A stretch of DNA of 64,000 bases from Adineta vaga (lineage: Eukaryota > Rotifera), in NCBI GenBank assembly GCA_021613535.1, contig CP075495.1:15810001-15874000 (forward strand). The letters run 5' to 3'. Both the position numbers and the translations under genes were made by a program. Shown piece by piece: positions 1-12,239 of this stretch. The notes beneath the pieces were generated by a model. It worked only from the letters and a program-made list of their open reading frames with translations. It did no database searches and was not told where the DNA came from. The first letter of the stretch is position 1, and each line of letters begins with the position of its first letter.

Positions 1-3000
1 GTTATTTTGTGTTTTTTTATTATAACATTGACGAAGAGTACGAATTAACGGCAAAATAACGAGTCTAAATAGAAGAAAACTCATACCGAATAATTCGATA
101 ATAAGTGTACAAAATAATAATGTATGAAAAGCAAGTTCTGCTCGACGAACAATTGGTTGTTGAGTATTTTGAAGATAAAAAGGTTGTTCACTTAAAGTAA
201 TTGATATTATAGTACGTTTAGATATATATCGTAGATAATACCCATCTTGTTCATAAATTGATTTGTCTGAAAAAAAATTTTCAGCAAATGTTGGTGCCCA
301 TCGTCCATTGTAATATGTTTTACTCCCTATTTTCAATGGTTTAGTCTCATTAATAACTTTAATTAATACCATATGTAATGTTGTCATACGTGCTAATGTT
401 TCATTTGGTGTAAAGAACAATTTACACATATCGAGTGTTTCTAATCTATGTACACCCTCAATAAAACCTGGACTACGTAGACATAATCGCATTCCACCAA
501 TGAAATAAGATCCAGTAATATTGAGTTGCACATTTGTACGATGTTCTAGTAATGAAAAGGTGACAGATAGTGTAGCATTATCTAATTGACGTATACAGGA
601 TGTGACTGGCAATAGTAGATAGTTGATTCCAGGTCTATTTTGTTGAACAGTAATATCCGAACAATTAGCTGCTGTATTTAATAAATCTACAGTTATTATA
701 AAAGGTTGATTATCTAGCATGTTAAAAATGGCCCATTGATTACCATCAGGATTAGGTAATGGTAATTGTAATGCACTTTCAAATACTGCATTACGTATTG
801 TACTATCACATGAAATATGGGATACATCAGATATTTCAATTGGATAAAGTTTTAAAAAATTAGTTGCGAACCAAATAGTAAAAGCAAAAACAACAGCAAT
901 AGCAAATGAAAATAAACCACCAACCCATCGTTCACCTTCGTTTACTATGTCTATTCTTTTTAAAAATTGTTTTGCTTTAGTTCGACGAGAATGTGCCTTA
1001 GGACTAGTGCACACTTGTAATAATGCCATAAGCAACCAAATTATACCACATAAAATAATAACAATTGTTGTCCAAAATATCGGTGAAATAACAAGACAAC
1101 GCTTTGTATAATTCATATTGAAAATGTTCTGAACGAGAAGATCATCATAATTATTCATATCAGGTGAATTAGGATACGAAAATGTTTGTGTATATGATGG
1201 ATAATTATCGAATGACACGTCACCCACGGATCCGAGAGGACAGAAAGAGTTATTATTACACGGTTCACACACAGTATATGTTTGATTTCCTGTGTTTTTC
1301 GTTTGTGGAGGACATATAGTACATGATCCAAAACCAGATACATTCTTAAATGTACCTGGAGTACACATAACTGATTCCAAAACAAAAAGTAGTCCCTTTT
1401 CTTCAGTATTATGTGTAGAAACATAACCAGCTGGTTGTGAAGGAACTACTAATACAGATATGTCATCCGTAACTATGACCAAATTTCCAGAAAAAAATAA
1501 TATCTGCAGAAATAGAGGTGATGGAATATATTTAAAATTTTGTTGATTATTAGGAAAAATAAATAGAGGTATTTGAAACGATTTGTCAACATCGAATATC
1601 CATACTTCTGATTGAGACCATGGTCGGTTAGGAACTATCAGAACTACAACAGCAACCGTTGTATCGTTGATCCAAACTACAGATCGACCAAAACCGGTAC
1701 AGTGCATTGGACCGACTTCATTACGTACTATATTGAGATTCCAGTCGTCTGGATTCGGAAGAGTAGCATTTATTTTCAGCAGAACGACCGTATTGGCGAC
1801 TGGTAAACCGATAATCGCCAGATGACGTCTATGATTTACAGCCACTGATATATCATTATTACGGTTATAAAAAAATGCTTGAGCGGTAACGAATAGTGTA
1901 CTATGAAGAGTTATTCCATTTAAAAAATCCATCGACCCCAACAACAGGAGTTTTGCTGCATAAGTTGAATAATATGGCATTTTGGGTGCAATGTAAAGTC
2001 CAACACAGATTGCATAAGTTGCAGTAATATCAACGCCAGTTACGTGGAACGATAAAGAAGCTTTGGTCATATTTACATAGGAAGTAAAAGTAGAACTGAC
2101 AGGATCGAAAATATGTATATGTCTGCTAGCAAAAACGTACATATAAAGTTGAGATGGATCAGTTTTCAGAAACAGATATTCTTGATGTGCTTCGTAGAGA
2201 ATGAAATTCCCTTGAGACTTAATATTATATTTACCTTGAAAAATTATGATAAAAAAAAATATTGTTCTATAAATAAACAGAAATATTATATATGATCACA
2301 TTTATATTTTAGAGATGATCATATATAATATCTAACTCAATACTGTATCTTCTTAAACTAAAATTCGATTTATGAAAATACAATGTTTAATGAACAAATG
2401 AAATAGATTAATCATTTTCTTCGTATAATTTAGAGCATTGCAAAATCAATTTATGAAAATGTAGAAAGTTACACGATCTGTTGACAACTCAATTTTGACA
2501 ATTTCATAGTAATTATTATCATGTAATTGAATTATGCTCATGGACTCATAACACTTTTGGTAGTAAACGAAGTGTTGAAATATAGTGAAAATTATTTCCA
2601 AGATAAAAGTACAATTTCTCAACTTTTAACATCATAGAATAAACTCTTTAATGTTTAAAATAAACAGTCATTTTATCTATCATTCTTTAGAAACTTTACT
2701 TTGATGATTTCATTTACAATATCAAAAACGTGATTATTTCAAGATCTAACTGTTAAAATATCGTATTTATATGAAAGTTTCTAACATACCATTACTGAAT
2801 AAAGTTACATTGGAACGCATGAATAATGCATGACGAAGTTCTATACTTTCGCAAATATATGCAAATATATATGTTTTGGGAAATGATTCATTATCAGCGG
2901 TTGATATTATATCCAAACTATACACATAAATATTTGTATATGGATAATCTATTCGCATTTGTATTGATGATTTGTTATTATAAAAATATAACATAAAACA

Positions 3001-3162
3001 TTGAAAACTATTAAAAGCCACAACGATAAATTGATCATTACCAGAACAACGTACTCCATGAGCACTATTATCATCCATTTCATATGACGAGGATAACCAA
3101 TCAAACTGCGTTGATAGAGGTAACATTAACATAAAAGAGAAAATAATAAGTAGTGCTTTCAT
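1..3162 (-). CDS. Large secreted/membrane protein with Cys-rich module, 3' end outside window
   Basis: Two exons are visible on the minus strand. Exon 1 (3162-2790) starts at an ATG and encodes a signal peptide rich in Leu/Ile/Phe. It ends in phase 1 at a GTATGT donor. Exon 2 begins at 2234 after a CAAG acceptor, restores the frame exactly, and stays open to the left edge (about 745 codons). The intron of about 555 bp is long for this window. The ectodomain has several hydrophobic beta-like stretches and many N-glycosylation sites. It is followed by a cysteine cluster around 1370-1230 of the ephrin-receptor-like/TNFR-like type (CxxCP...CxxC), a membrane segment near 1090-1020, a basic linker, a second membrane segment near 960-880, another ectodomain, and a third segment near 110-50. 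Family not recognised; a bdelloid-type multi-pass surface protein is plausible. The C-terminus is not in the window. Confidence 0.72.
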
Positions 3163-5063
3163 ATTCAATCTTAAACAGTAATTTATAACTAAAAATCATA
3201 TCTATATAGTAATTATTGAAGAAAAATATTTCTCATATTAATAAGAAATTATACTACTATTACACATATCGTATTTGTTTGTTTAATTAGTTAATAAATA
3301 TATTCTAAAAGAATATTGTATGAATAATTCTATATCTCACTTCAATTTTTAATTGTCTCTTCTAATAAAATATAAAAATTCTAAAAAAAAATCTGTTAGA
3401 TTTTGCTAACCTTAATCATAGTTATCTGACAATATATAACATATTGTCTGATTTGTATTTCATTTCTATTTATCTTTATCAACTATGAGAGAAGAAAGAT
3501 GAGAAAATTTTTATTATCTTCATACAAAAGATACATAAATGAATATTTTTTTTAAATTTAAAGTAATTATTGATCATTAGATCAATTTCTTATTAAAATA
3601 ATAATACATGACAAAAATGTAATATATTTTAAATCATGAATGAATTATTCTCATATATTTATATAAAATCAAATTTCATTTATTAAATCAAGTTATAGAT
3701 GAACGTGCTTAATCATATGACATAGAAATTTATATTTATTTAACAATCAATAAATTTTATTTTATTAAATAAAAGAGAAGAAATTAAAATAAAGTAAGTA
3801 TATGAATACAATATGATTAAATAATAATAGAAACTTATAATTAATACTTTTACTTTCAATACTTTGTATTTGTCTTGACTCTGATTATTATTTCCCATTC
3901 ATTCGATTCACTTTAATCTATTGTTTTTTCTTTCTCATATCTTGACCTTTGAAACTTGTTCAATATGTGTATTTATAAACAATGCTCGACAAGTTTTATT
4001 TTCATTGTCCGTCCTCTTTTCACATGCAAAATGAATATAAATTGATAGGAATATATTGAACATAAACGAAAAACCATCATAATAAGACATTTCGATCCTA
4101 CGCATTCATGACTATTGTATATGATAATGACAAATCCGTTCATTTTGCTACGTATGCTGCAAGTAAGTTTCTGAATGAATCAAATTGAAATTTATTGATT
4201 GCTTCTTTATATAACAATCAATAAATAATCATTTCTTTCATTTATAGTTAGAGATGCGCAGTTTCTCAGTATTTGCACTGAAGTTGCGCATCTCTATTTA
4301 TATTTATTTAAGATTTATTTCGTACATATTTATTACTCGTAATGTTTATTTTATTGTTGAACATGAAAAAATACATGTTGAGTCTTTATTTTGAATATAT
4401 TTTTCAATCTAAACGAAAAGAAATAGATTCAGTTTGTAAAAATAATAGAGTCCTTATTTCAAAATACAAATTAATAGTTTTCAATAATTTAGAATTAATT
4501 CAATTGGAAAAGAAATTTACTAAACAATAAGTTGATCATTTACGACAACGTAAGTCTATTCATGTAATTATTTTATATAAAACAAAAATTGTTTGATTAT
4601 ATTAGATTATTTGACAAATCCTGATCCTCAACTACAGGATTGTCTATCAATTACTAAAAAATTGAATGGAAATACTAATTTTGCAATAGATATATGTGTT
4701 CGTAGGATTTTAATTTATCATGATTTCTATTTAGGATCTATTTTTAGAGTTGGTTTGTCTGTCAATACGTTGCTGATTGTGAACATATTCAACGGCGAGC
4801 AGATGGACGAAAAGTAGCAGCTTAGTTTTCAATGATCAAACTTGTTTATGAACTTATTAAAGAAAATCCTTTTTCCTGTACTGAAATCGACAAATATTAG
4901 ATGTGAAAATAGATTTCTATATTAAGATTAATCATAAATATAAAATTGATGAACTTTTTCTATTCATATGAAATATTTCCTAAGTAAAATCAAAGAGACA
5001 TTTATCGATTAATATATGGAAATATATTTAAAATCTTTCTAAATAACTTGTCAGATAAATTTT
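3163..5063. other. Intergenic region with a 46-nt imperfect hairpin and no convincing gene
   Basis: This is AT-rich DNA (about 80% A+T) between two divergent-looking gene ends. Short open stretches at 4342-4530 and 4593-4817 have no start context, no recognisable domain and biased low-complexity composition, so I leave them uncalled. A hairpin lies at 4250-4295. I see no RNA gene or transposon coding here. Confidence 0.5.
4250..4295. repeat. Hairpin with perfect 11-bp stem
   Basis: AGAGATGCGCA at 4250-4260 is the exact reverse complement of TGCGCATCTCT at 4285-4295. The inner bases pair further with wobble pairs and a few mismatches, so almost the whole 46 nt folds back. The stem is clearly less AT-rich than its surroundings. 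It could be a very small foldback element or a structured RNA segment; function unknown. Confidence 0.6.
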
Positions 5064-6651
5064 CTAATTATATTTAACACTTTCATAACCATATTTATCA
5101 TATTGTTCTCTTTTAAATTTATCTGATAAAATTGCATATGCTTGATTCACTTTTTTAAATGCTTCTTCAGCTTTTTTATCACCAGGATTTCGATCTGGAT
5201 GAAGTTCTTTTGCTTTTAATAGATAAGCACGTTTGATTTCTTTATCTGTTGCTGTTCGACTAACTGACAGTAAATTATATAAATCCAATGATGTTTCTTC
5301 TTTTGATCTTGTACTTGATTCTCTTGTACTAAAAAAAAGAACACCTTTATTGATATTCATTTCTATACAAACTAACCGTTGTTGTTGTTGCTGTTGCTGA
5401 CGTGATTCTTGTTGTCTGTAAGATTGTTGTTGTTGTTGTCGATATGATTGATATTGTTGTTGAAAAGGTGTTGTAAAATCATAAGTAAATTGTGAAGCAT
5501 TTGAAGTATAATTTTGCCATTGTTGTTGATTAACTCTTTGTCGATAAAGTTTTGGATAATTTTTAGCATAAAGACCAACAAGAGGTGAAACAATACAAGC
5601 AATTGGAATTGCTGTTTTAAATGAAAGAAATGAAGCAAGTGCAATACCAATGGATGGATCAACCATTGATCCTACACCAACAATTGCTGTTAATGCTAAT
5701 GGATAAAATCCAATTAATGTTGCTAAAGTAACTTTTAACATTGAATATTGTCTATCACCTTCAACACGACCAGTTATTCCATCAATTAAACATGTAAAAT
5801 CAGTTGAACCATATTCATAATTAATAATATAAATAGGATAATATAAAAGACGTTCTTTTTTTGTATTAATATCAAAATGAAATGAATCAATTTTCATATT
5901 ACTATAATAAGGATAAACCTTAAAGAAAATGAGTCTATTTTCTTCTAATAAAGAGAGAAATGAAAAATACTTGTTGAGCTTGTTGAGTTAGAATTTGTTT
6001 TGTTTGTGGAACCATATTTAAATCCCAACCAATTTGAAAAGCAGTATCTTTATCAACAGTCCATTGTTCAATATCTTTTTCTTGATTATTAAGATTAATA
6101 ATTTGATTATTTTCAAATGAAATATTTAATTTATTTAAATGATAACGATCAAGTGTTTGACAAGCATAAATATTCATATCAATTAATGATATCTTATTTA
6201 ATTTCATTGTTGTTGAATACCATTGTGTACTTGGTACAGAAGTTTTTCCACGCTTTTTAAATAAAATAAAAAAAAGAATTTTGAAAAAAAAAGAAGACAA
6301 GAAAAATTTGAATTACTCGAACAGTTGTTGTTTGTCCTAATTTAATTTGAGAATTAATTGAACCATAAAGATTAAAATTCCAAAAAGGAATATAACGTTT
6401 AGTAATATGAATAGCTTTATCTTTTGTTGATTCAGTCCATCCACCAGGTGCAAACCTCTTTGACAAAATTAATTTATTTTATTTTCAAATTAAAATTATT
6501 CTTATTACCATAAAGATTTAAGCCATTGATCAAAATATTCACGTGCTTCTTCTTCATCTATTTTTGCTTTAATTCCTTCATATTTTTTTATTGAAGCAAA
6601 TCGACGAATAATTAATAAATGTGATTGTCGAACATTAGAGAAGATTTTCAT
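5064..6651 (-). CDS. J-domain (DnaJ-type) membrane protein, probably mitochondrial
   Basis: Four exons join in frame: 6651-6509, 6455-6317, 6252-5971 and 5918-5064, giving about 472 aa. The first 20 residues are basic and lack acidic residues (MKIFSNVRQSHLLIIRRF), which suggests a mitochondrial presequence. A middle region carries the motif RYIPFWNFNLYG. It is followed by two hydrophobic segments about 230-300 residues from the start of the mature chain (LATLIGFYPLALTAIVGVG and the FLSF...CIVSPLVGLY stretch). A Gln-rich linker with many QQQ runs follows. A complete J domain sits at the C-terminus, including the HPD tripeptide (LHPDRNPG). J domains stimulate Hsp70 ATPase, so this protein likely recruits an Hsp70 at a membrane. 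A C-terminal J domain behind membrane segments is a less common arrangement. A truncated pseudogene of this gene lies at 37.5-38.0 kb. Confidence 0.85.
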
Positions 6652-7188
6652 TTTATTTTCAAATAAAAATAATATTAAAAAAAAATGAATCTATTTGTAT
6701 TCCATTAAAGTTAATCAATGGACTCAATCTATATGATTTTCTTGATAAAAGAAAGAATCAGATAATAACGACATCTATGAAGATTAATGTTAATATTAAA
6801 AATGTAATTTTCAAATGAAAATATGTTTTAGTCTAGACAATGATTAGTTTTATTTCCTTTTTTTCAAATGATATTGATTGAAAGAAGAAGAAAAGAGAAT
6901 TTGTTTTGTGGAAAAAAAAAGTGAATATTTCTTCAAATGAATGATTGAAATAAAAGTAAGTAAATAATAGTAAATGAGTAGGTGTGATTAACAAATGAAA
7001 TGTTCGTTCTTTTGAAAAAAAAAGAAGAAGAGGAAGAATTGTCAATGTTCTATTTGTCTTTTGTATATGGAAAGAATATTGATCTTCCATTAAAGACAAC
7101 CAATATTTGAAAAGACAATCATTTTTATCTTCTTGAATAGAAGAACATTTGTTAAATTTTATTTCTATTCGAACATTTTTTCTTTATA
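6652..7188. promoter_or_regulatory. Shared upstream region between two divergent genes
   Basis: This stretch of about 540 bp separates the minus-strand J-domain gene from the plus-strand LCCL/lectin gene and must hold both promoters. It is very AT-rich, with poly-A and poly-T runs. I see no clear TATA box or other named motif, and no coding exon that joins in frame to either gene. Confidence 0.35.
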
Positions 7189-10100
7189 ATGATGAATATC
7201 ATTTATTCGATTTATTATTTTATTCATTTATTTATAATTATTAAAGGTTTTTTATTTGAAATCTTCTTTTTTTTTTCTTCTAATTAATCATTTGATTCTA
7301 TTAAGGACAATTTTATTTACCATCTGTATGTTTTCTAACATTTGATAATGCAACTGGAATATTAAATCCATCATATCCAAATGGAAGGTTAATTTTAATT
7401 TTCTAAAATATTTTTTTAAAAAGAATTTTTTCAAATTTAGTATAATAAATTGTCCATCATCATGTTATACAATGAAATATTTAAGAAATCAAGATGCATA
7501 TCCAATCTTTGGAAATGAAACATATTCAGGAGTAAGATTATTATTTTGAAATTGAATGTGTTTTTTTTTCAAATTTCTTTTTTAAAATAAAAGAATTCCT
7601 TAGTTTGTAAATCAGCAATGCATGATGGACGAGTTGCACCATGGGGAAGAGATTATTCACCTGTTTTAATTCGAAATAATTCATTTCGTTCATCAATATT
7701 TCCAAATACACTTCGAAATGGAATTAATTCAGCTAAGTTAGTTTATTTTATTCATTTAACAAAAAAAAAGAAATGAAATAATTTTCATTCTAAAGATCAA
7801 CATCGATATCTTATAATACTTATTCATTTTTAAATACTCGAATTAATGGTTTGAATTTAATTTGATTATTTTTTAATATTTAAAATTAAAATATTTCTTT
7901 TAGAAACATCTTTACTTGATATTGCAATTGAACATCGTGTTTATCTTTATTCACAAGATCAATCATCAAGTATAACATGTCGAAGTAAAAGTGATTTAAA
8001 TTCAATTGAACCAATTAATATCGATCAAGGATGTAAGTTTTCTTTTTGTTAAATATCAATTAAAACAATTTCTTTGTTTTCTTCTAAAGGGAAAACTTGG
8101 AATGAAAATCGTTTAAAATATTTTACATATCCAACAAATATGACACGAGATCAAGCATTAAATTTTTGTATAAATAATAATGGAACATTAATGTATTGGA
8201 CAAATAAAACTGAAGAAGATATTCTTCAAAGTAATATTTTATTCTTTTGAAAAAAAAAATTCAAGAATGAAATATTGAAATTTTAGATGAACTTTTAACA
8301 ACAATATTTCAATTATTTCATAAACAAAGAGATCAACAAAATAATGCTACTTTATCTTTTTATATTGGTTTAAAAAGAATATCAAAAGTTAAACAATGGG
8401 AATCAAATGTAAATATTCATTTTAAGAATAATAATTAATTAATTAATAATTTTTTTTAAAGATAATTAATTTTAATGAAATAACAAATACAATTAATACA
8501 AATGGAATTATTATTGATGAAGATTATTGTACAATAATTCAATCAACAAATGGAATGTTTGGAATTTATGCTTATCGTTGTAATGATGCAAATATTCAAG
8601 CTTTTCCACTTTGTCGTCTTAATCGTAAGAATTTTATTTGCATAAAATCTTTTTTATTTTATTTTTAATCATTTAATTTAGCATCGATAATTAATGAAGA
8701 AAATAATTTTATTTATCGTCTTGAAAATGATAATCAATCAGGAAATTTAACAGGTGTTATTAATTTTTGTTCAGAATTAGGTGGATTTCCAATCTATGCA
8801 AATAATGCTTATGAATGGCAAATTATTCAAGGTTTAGATTTTCATAAATTTATTTTTTCTTATAAAACAAAAGAAATCTTATCTGTTTTTTTTTAGAAAT
8901 TATGTTAAAAGATCCAAATTTTAGTGAAAATTATGTTTATACTGGTTTATTATCTCAAACAAAACAAGTTACAAATGCATATTGGATGCCAAAAAATATC
9001 ACAGTAAAAGATTTCGTTTTTTTTTTCTTTAAAAGGAAAATATATTTTTCTTTATATAGTATAATAGTACATTAAATTTTATTCAATTTGGTTCATCACG
9101 AGGTTCAAATCGTATTGGATATCATTTATCAAAAGCAAATGATGAATCTTATTATTATTTATATGATATTGATCCATATACAAATTTAAATAATTTAAGA
9201 TTTTGTCGAAAACCTGATCTAAAAAAACAAATACAACAATCTTCATATTGTCATTCAAAACAATGTTCATCAAAATGTTTAAATATAACACTTCCAAATC
9301 AATCTGATGATTTAAGATTTGGTTTTTATGCTTGTTATCCAAGAAATAGTTTAGCTTCAATTGTTTATACACATTCATTTCCAAGAGATGGTTCGAATAA
9401 AATTTTCTTTTTTTTATAGAAGAAAAGAATTGTTTTGTTTTTATTTAGGTGATTTTATTCGTCCACAATTACCAATGGATTATAGTGTTAGTCTTCGACG
9501 AAATTTTAGTGATTCATTAATTTTAAGTTTTAATCAAATTGATAAAGATCTTCGTTCAAATTGTTTTCAATATCGAAATATTGATCGAAGTGGAACATTA
9601 AATGATACAATGCAATTAAATTGTGTTTCATCAAATACATTAAATAAAACAATAACTGGAATTAGTTTTAAAAGAAATTTAAATGATTTAATTTCAATTG
9701 GATTAGAAGATCGAAGACTTTCTGCACATCATTTTAGATTTATTGATTATTATGATTGTAAGTTTATTTATTGAAAAGGATTTTTTAATGATTTTTATTT
9801 TATTTTTAGCGGGTAGTCGTTGTCGTTATCAAGGAATTTATCATCCATATATTAATCAATGTATTTGTGCACCAGGATTTTATGGAAATGAATGTGAAAA
9901 TAGTTGTCCATCAGGTTATTATGGACAAACATGTGATTTTCAATGTGCTGGTGATGATGATTATTGTAAAGGTTTATTAATTTGTTTACCAGATCCATAT
10001 GGTTGTTCATGTTATTCGGGTTGGTATGGAATTAATTGTAATTTAACTTGTCCATCTGACCATTATGGACCTGATTGTTCATATAAATGTAATTGTCCTT

Positions 10101-10417
10101 CATGTAATCGTTTTACTGGTATTTGTAATTGTGTTGGAACTGAATGTTATCAAGGTCCATATAGTCGTAGTGAAATTGAATCACGTTGTACATCATCATC
10201 AAATTTAGCTGTATTAATAGCTGTACCAATTGTTTGTGTTGTTGTTTTAGTTGCAATCATAACTGCTTTATTATATTGGAGAAAACGACGTTCATCAGAT
10301 GAAGAAAATTTATTTGAAAGTTCAAATGTTCGTTATTCATCAGATTCTTATCAATCATCAATGAGACAAAATCAATATTCACGAGATTATAATAATATTC
10401 TTAGTGAACGTCTGTGA
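7189..10417 (+). CDS. Receptor-like type I membrane protein: LCCL, two C-type-lectin-like regions, EGF-like repeats
   Basis: I can join about 14 exons in frame across introns of about 50-70 bp. The first (7189-7246) encodes a hydrophobic signal peptide and ends in phase 1; the next starts at 7306. Order in the roughly 830-aa product: signal peptide; an LCCL domain (key segment NSLVCKSAMHDGRVAPWG near 7595-7650); a first C-type-lectin-like region (about 8090-8625, with FYIGL in the place of WIGL and paired cysteines); a second, more divergent one (about 8690-9230); further cysteine-containing ectodomain; EGF-like repeats of the Tie/MEGF sort (CSCYSGWYGINC, CPSDHYGPDC) at 9840-10150; a single membrane segment (about 10207-10275); and a short Ser/Tyr-rich cytoplasmic tail. 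The final stop is at 10415-10417. The domain set suggests glycan or adhesion binding at the cell surface. The ligand is unknown, and the lectin calls are weaker than the LCCL and EGF calls. Confidence 0.8.
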
Positions 10418-10819
10418 TAAATTTAATTAATGAGAACAAATTTTGTTCATATGAATTTTATTATTGAAAAAACAAAACATTTGCCTTTTTTCTGTTCTTC
10501 TCTATAGAAAATTCATTTTAATTAAATAAAAATAATTCAATTTCTTTTTAATGAAGATAAAAAACAAAACGAAAACATTCTATTTTCGTCGTTGTCGACG
10601 ATTCTTCTTGTCTGATGAGACGAGACTTAGTTGCATGAGTTAAACTATTAAGCTTATTCATGGGGTATTAGCATATCGTCAGAGAGAGACGCTCCGTCTA
10701 GGGAGGTTGAATAGTTGAATTTAACTTTCGAATCTTACACTATTGAAAATTCAATTTTTCTCTTTAAGAATACTCAAAATTTTATTTTATAAATCAAATG
10801 ATTTAGATAAAGATTCGAT
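10418..10819. other. Intergenic; holds one copy of a short dispersed repeat
   Basis: The 3' flanks of two convergent genes meet here. A less AT-rich block at about 10590-10745 is non-coding. Its right part (10680-10745) matches a block at 37440-37500 (see the repeat entry). No RNA gene recognised. Confidence 0.45.
10680..10745 (+). repeat. Short dispersed repeat, copy A
   Basis: The segment contains GAGACGC, then TTGAATAGTTGAATT, then CTTTCGAATCTTACACTATTG. The same order with few mismatches occurs at about 37440-37500, so the two are homologous. The ACACTAYTG end resembles a third block at 48935-48955. It is probably the terminus of a repeat family; class unknown. Confidence 0.5.
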
Positions 10820-11050
10820 TTAATGTAAACTTGTTGCATTACATCTTGCATAACATGACCGTAATTCACCACAGATTTCTGCATTGGTATTACACCAAGC
10901 TGAATTACACTGTAAACATGATTTCATGGATTTTGTTTGACAATTTGGACTTGTTAAAACAAAACAACATTTGCATTGTACTTCACCATTGGTATAACTG
11001 ATCATTATAAGTGATAAGATCAATAAAATAAAAGTGAGATGTATTTTCAT
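10820..11050 (-). CDS. Small secreted cysteine-rich protein
   Basis: A 76-aa single-exon ORF starts with MKIHLTFILLILSLIMISYTNG, a textbook signal peptide. The predicted mature chain of about 54 residues has about eleven cysteines, including CKCC near its start, which implies a disulfide-stabilised secreted peptide. I do not recognise the family. It could be an extracellular inhibitor, ligand or defence peptide. It sits convergent to the LCCL/lectin gene and has its own upstream region. Coding likelihood is good because the signal peptide plus even cysteine spacing is unlikely by chance. Confidence 0.65.
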   Translation of the reverse strand: MKIHLTFILLILSLIMISYTNGEVQCKCCFVLTSPNCQTKSMKSCLQCNSAWCNTNAEICGELRSCYARCNATSLH

Positions 11051-12239
11051 CGTTGTTTTGCAATTATCTTTCGATAAACTAAAACTTTGCTTTGAAATTT
11101 ATATTTATATGGCCATCAAGATAGAGTACTTTTATTTTGTCATCATCAGTATGACTAAAATAAAAAGAAACTTAAACTGAAATCGATTAAGCAGGTGTGA
11201 GAAAAGAATCATATGACTTAAGACTAATAACTGTTATTTTTATATAACATAAAAATGAAACCATTTTTGAAGCAAAAAAGATAACGTCATCATTAACAAA
11301 GAAATATGAAAATAACAACAAACACAATATAGTCAATGATCTTGATTTTCTTCATCTATCAGTTTAGCATTCTTTCTCATGGTGGAGATTCCTCATCACT
11401 TTAAACTAGAATTGAAATACAATCTTGATAGGGTGTGGGTGAAGGTGTTGGAAGGCAAAAAGCAAAAGGTGTAGGTTGAAAAGTTTAAAACTCGAAGCTT
11501 CGACTTCTAGATATATAAGTTTAGAACACGAATAAGTTTGATACTCGAATCGAGTTAACGATTTCTATACTAATCTTTCATATATTCATTATGTTCATGA
11601 TTTTTCATCTGCATACAAACAAACCTTTGATGATAATGCAAAAGATTTATTTAACCAAATGGAGTTGAACTATAGATCATCGATTTTTTTCTGCATAAAC
11701 TTTTCATTTCGTTATAAACAAGTACCACACAATACGCTGTATCTCTTGTGATCATTTAGGTTAATGCCTACATCCCAGGACGATGGTTCCTGGAAGCAGT
11801 ATTCTGCTTATTTCTGGTGAAAACCTGCAGAATATCTATTTTTTCCGCGTTGGATACGATGGGAAAGTGTCTGGAATCCTATGCTGAGGGAACCGGTGAT
11901 CGTATCCGACTATCGGTTATGGCAGGTTCTTGTCGGTTCCTAATAAAACCGGGTAAATCCGATGACAGGATTTGGTCACCGGAATACTGCTTCCATGAAA
12001 TCTCCGGAAGATCCTGGAGCTAGGCGGTTCCGGACCGGATTGTTTGACTTGGGTATACAATAAGTACAATATATATATAGATATATCTTTAGACAATTAT
12101 TTCTAAATCATCTTATTTTTTTCATTTCTTAAAAGAAAACATTCGATAAGCTGTAAATATGTTCAGATAAAATGAAAAAAAATGAAACAGTTTGGAAATA
12201 GAATCTTGATATTTGATCGAGTCTATTTTTCTCAGCACT
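11051..12239. other. Intergenic region holding one GC-richer MITE-like element
   Basis: No gene is supported. The stretch 11780-12050 has sharply higher G+C than its flanks and carries inverted repeats (separate entry). A 68-codon open frame inside it is explained by the repeat and is not called. A single TGTGGG (bdelloid telomere-like unit) occurs near 11437. Confidence 0.5.
11775..12020. mobile_element. MITE-like element with imperfect terminal inverted repeats
   Basis: GGAAGCAGTATTC near 11791 is the reverse complement of GAATACTGCTTCC near 11981. Outside these cores, CCAGGA on the left pairs with TCCTGG on the right, giving imperfect inverted repeats of about 30 bp around roughly 200 bp. 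The element is far more GC-rich than its surroundings and has no transposase. A related core, GAATACTGCTTCTATGAAAT, occurs at 63262-63285. Probably a non-autonomous DNA transposon; superfamily not assigned. Confidence 0.55.

Noticed and set aside
10595-10640. CTGATGAGACGAGAC, close to a hammerhead-ribozyme core
   Set aside because: The second core box should be GAAA next to stem II but reads GAGA, and stems I and III do not form. Too weak to call.
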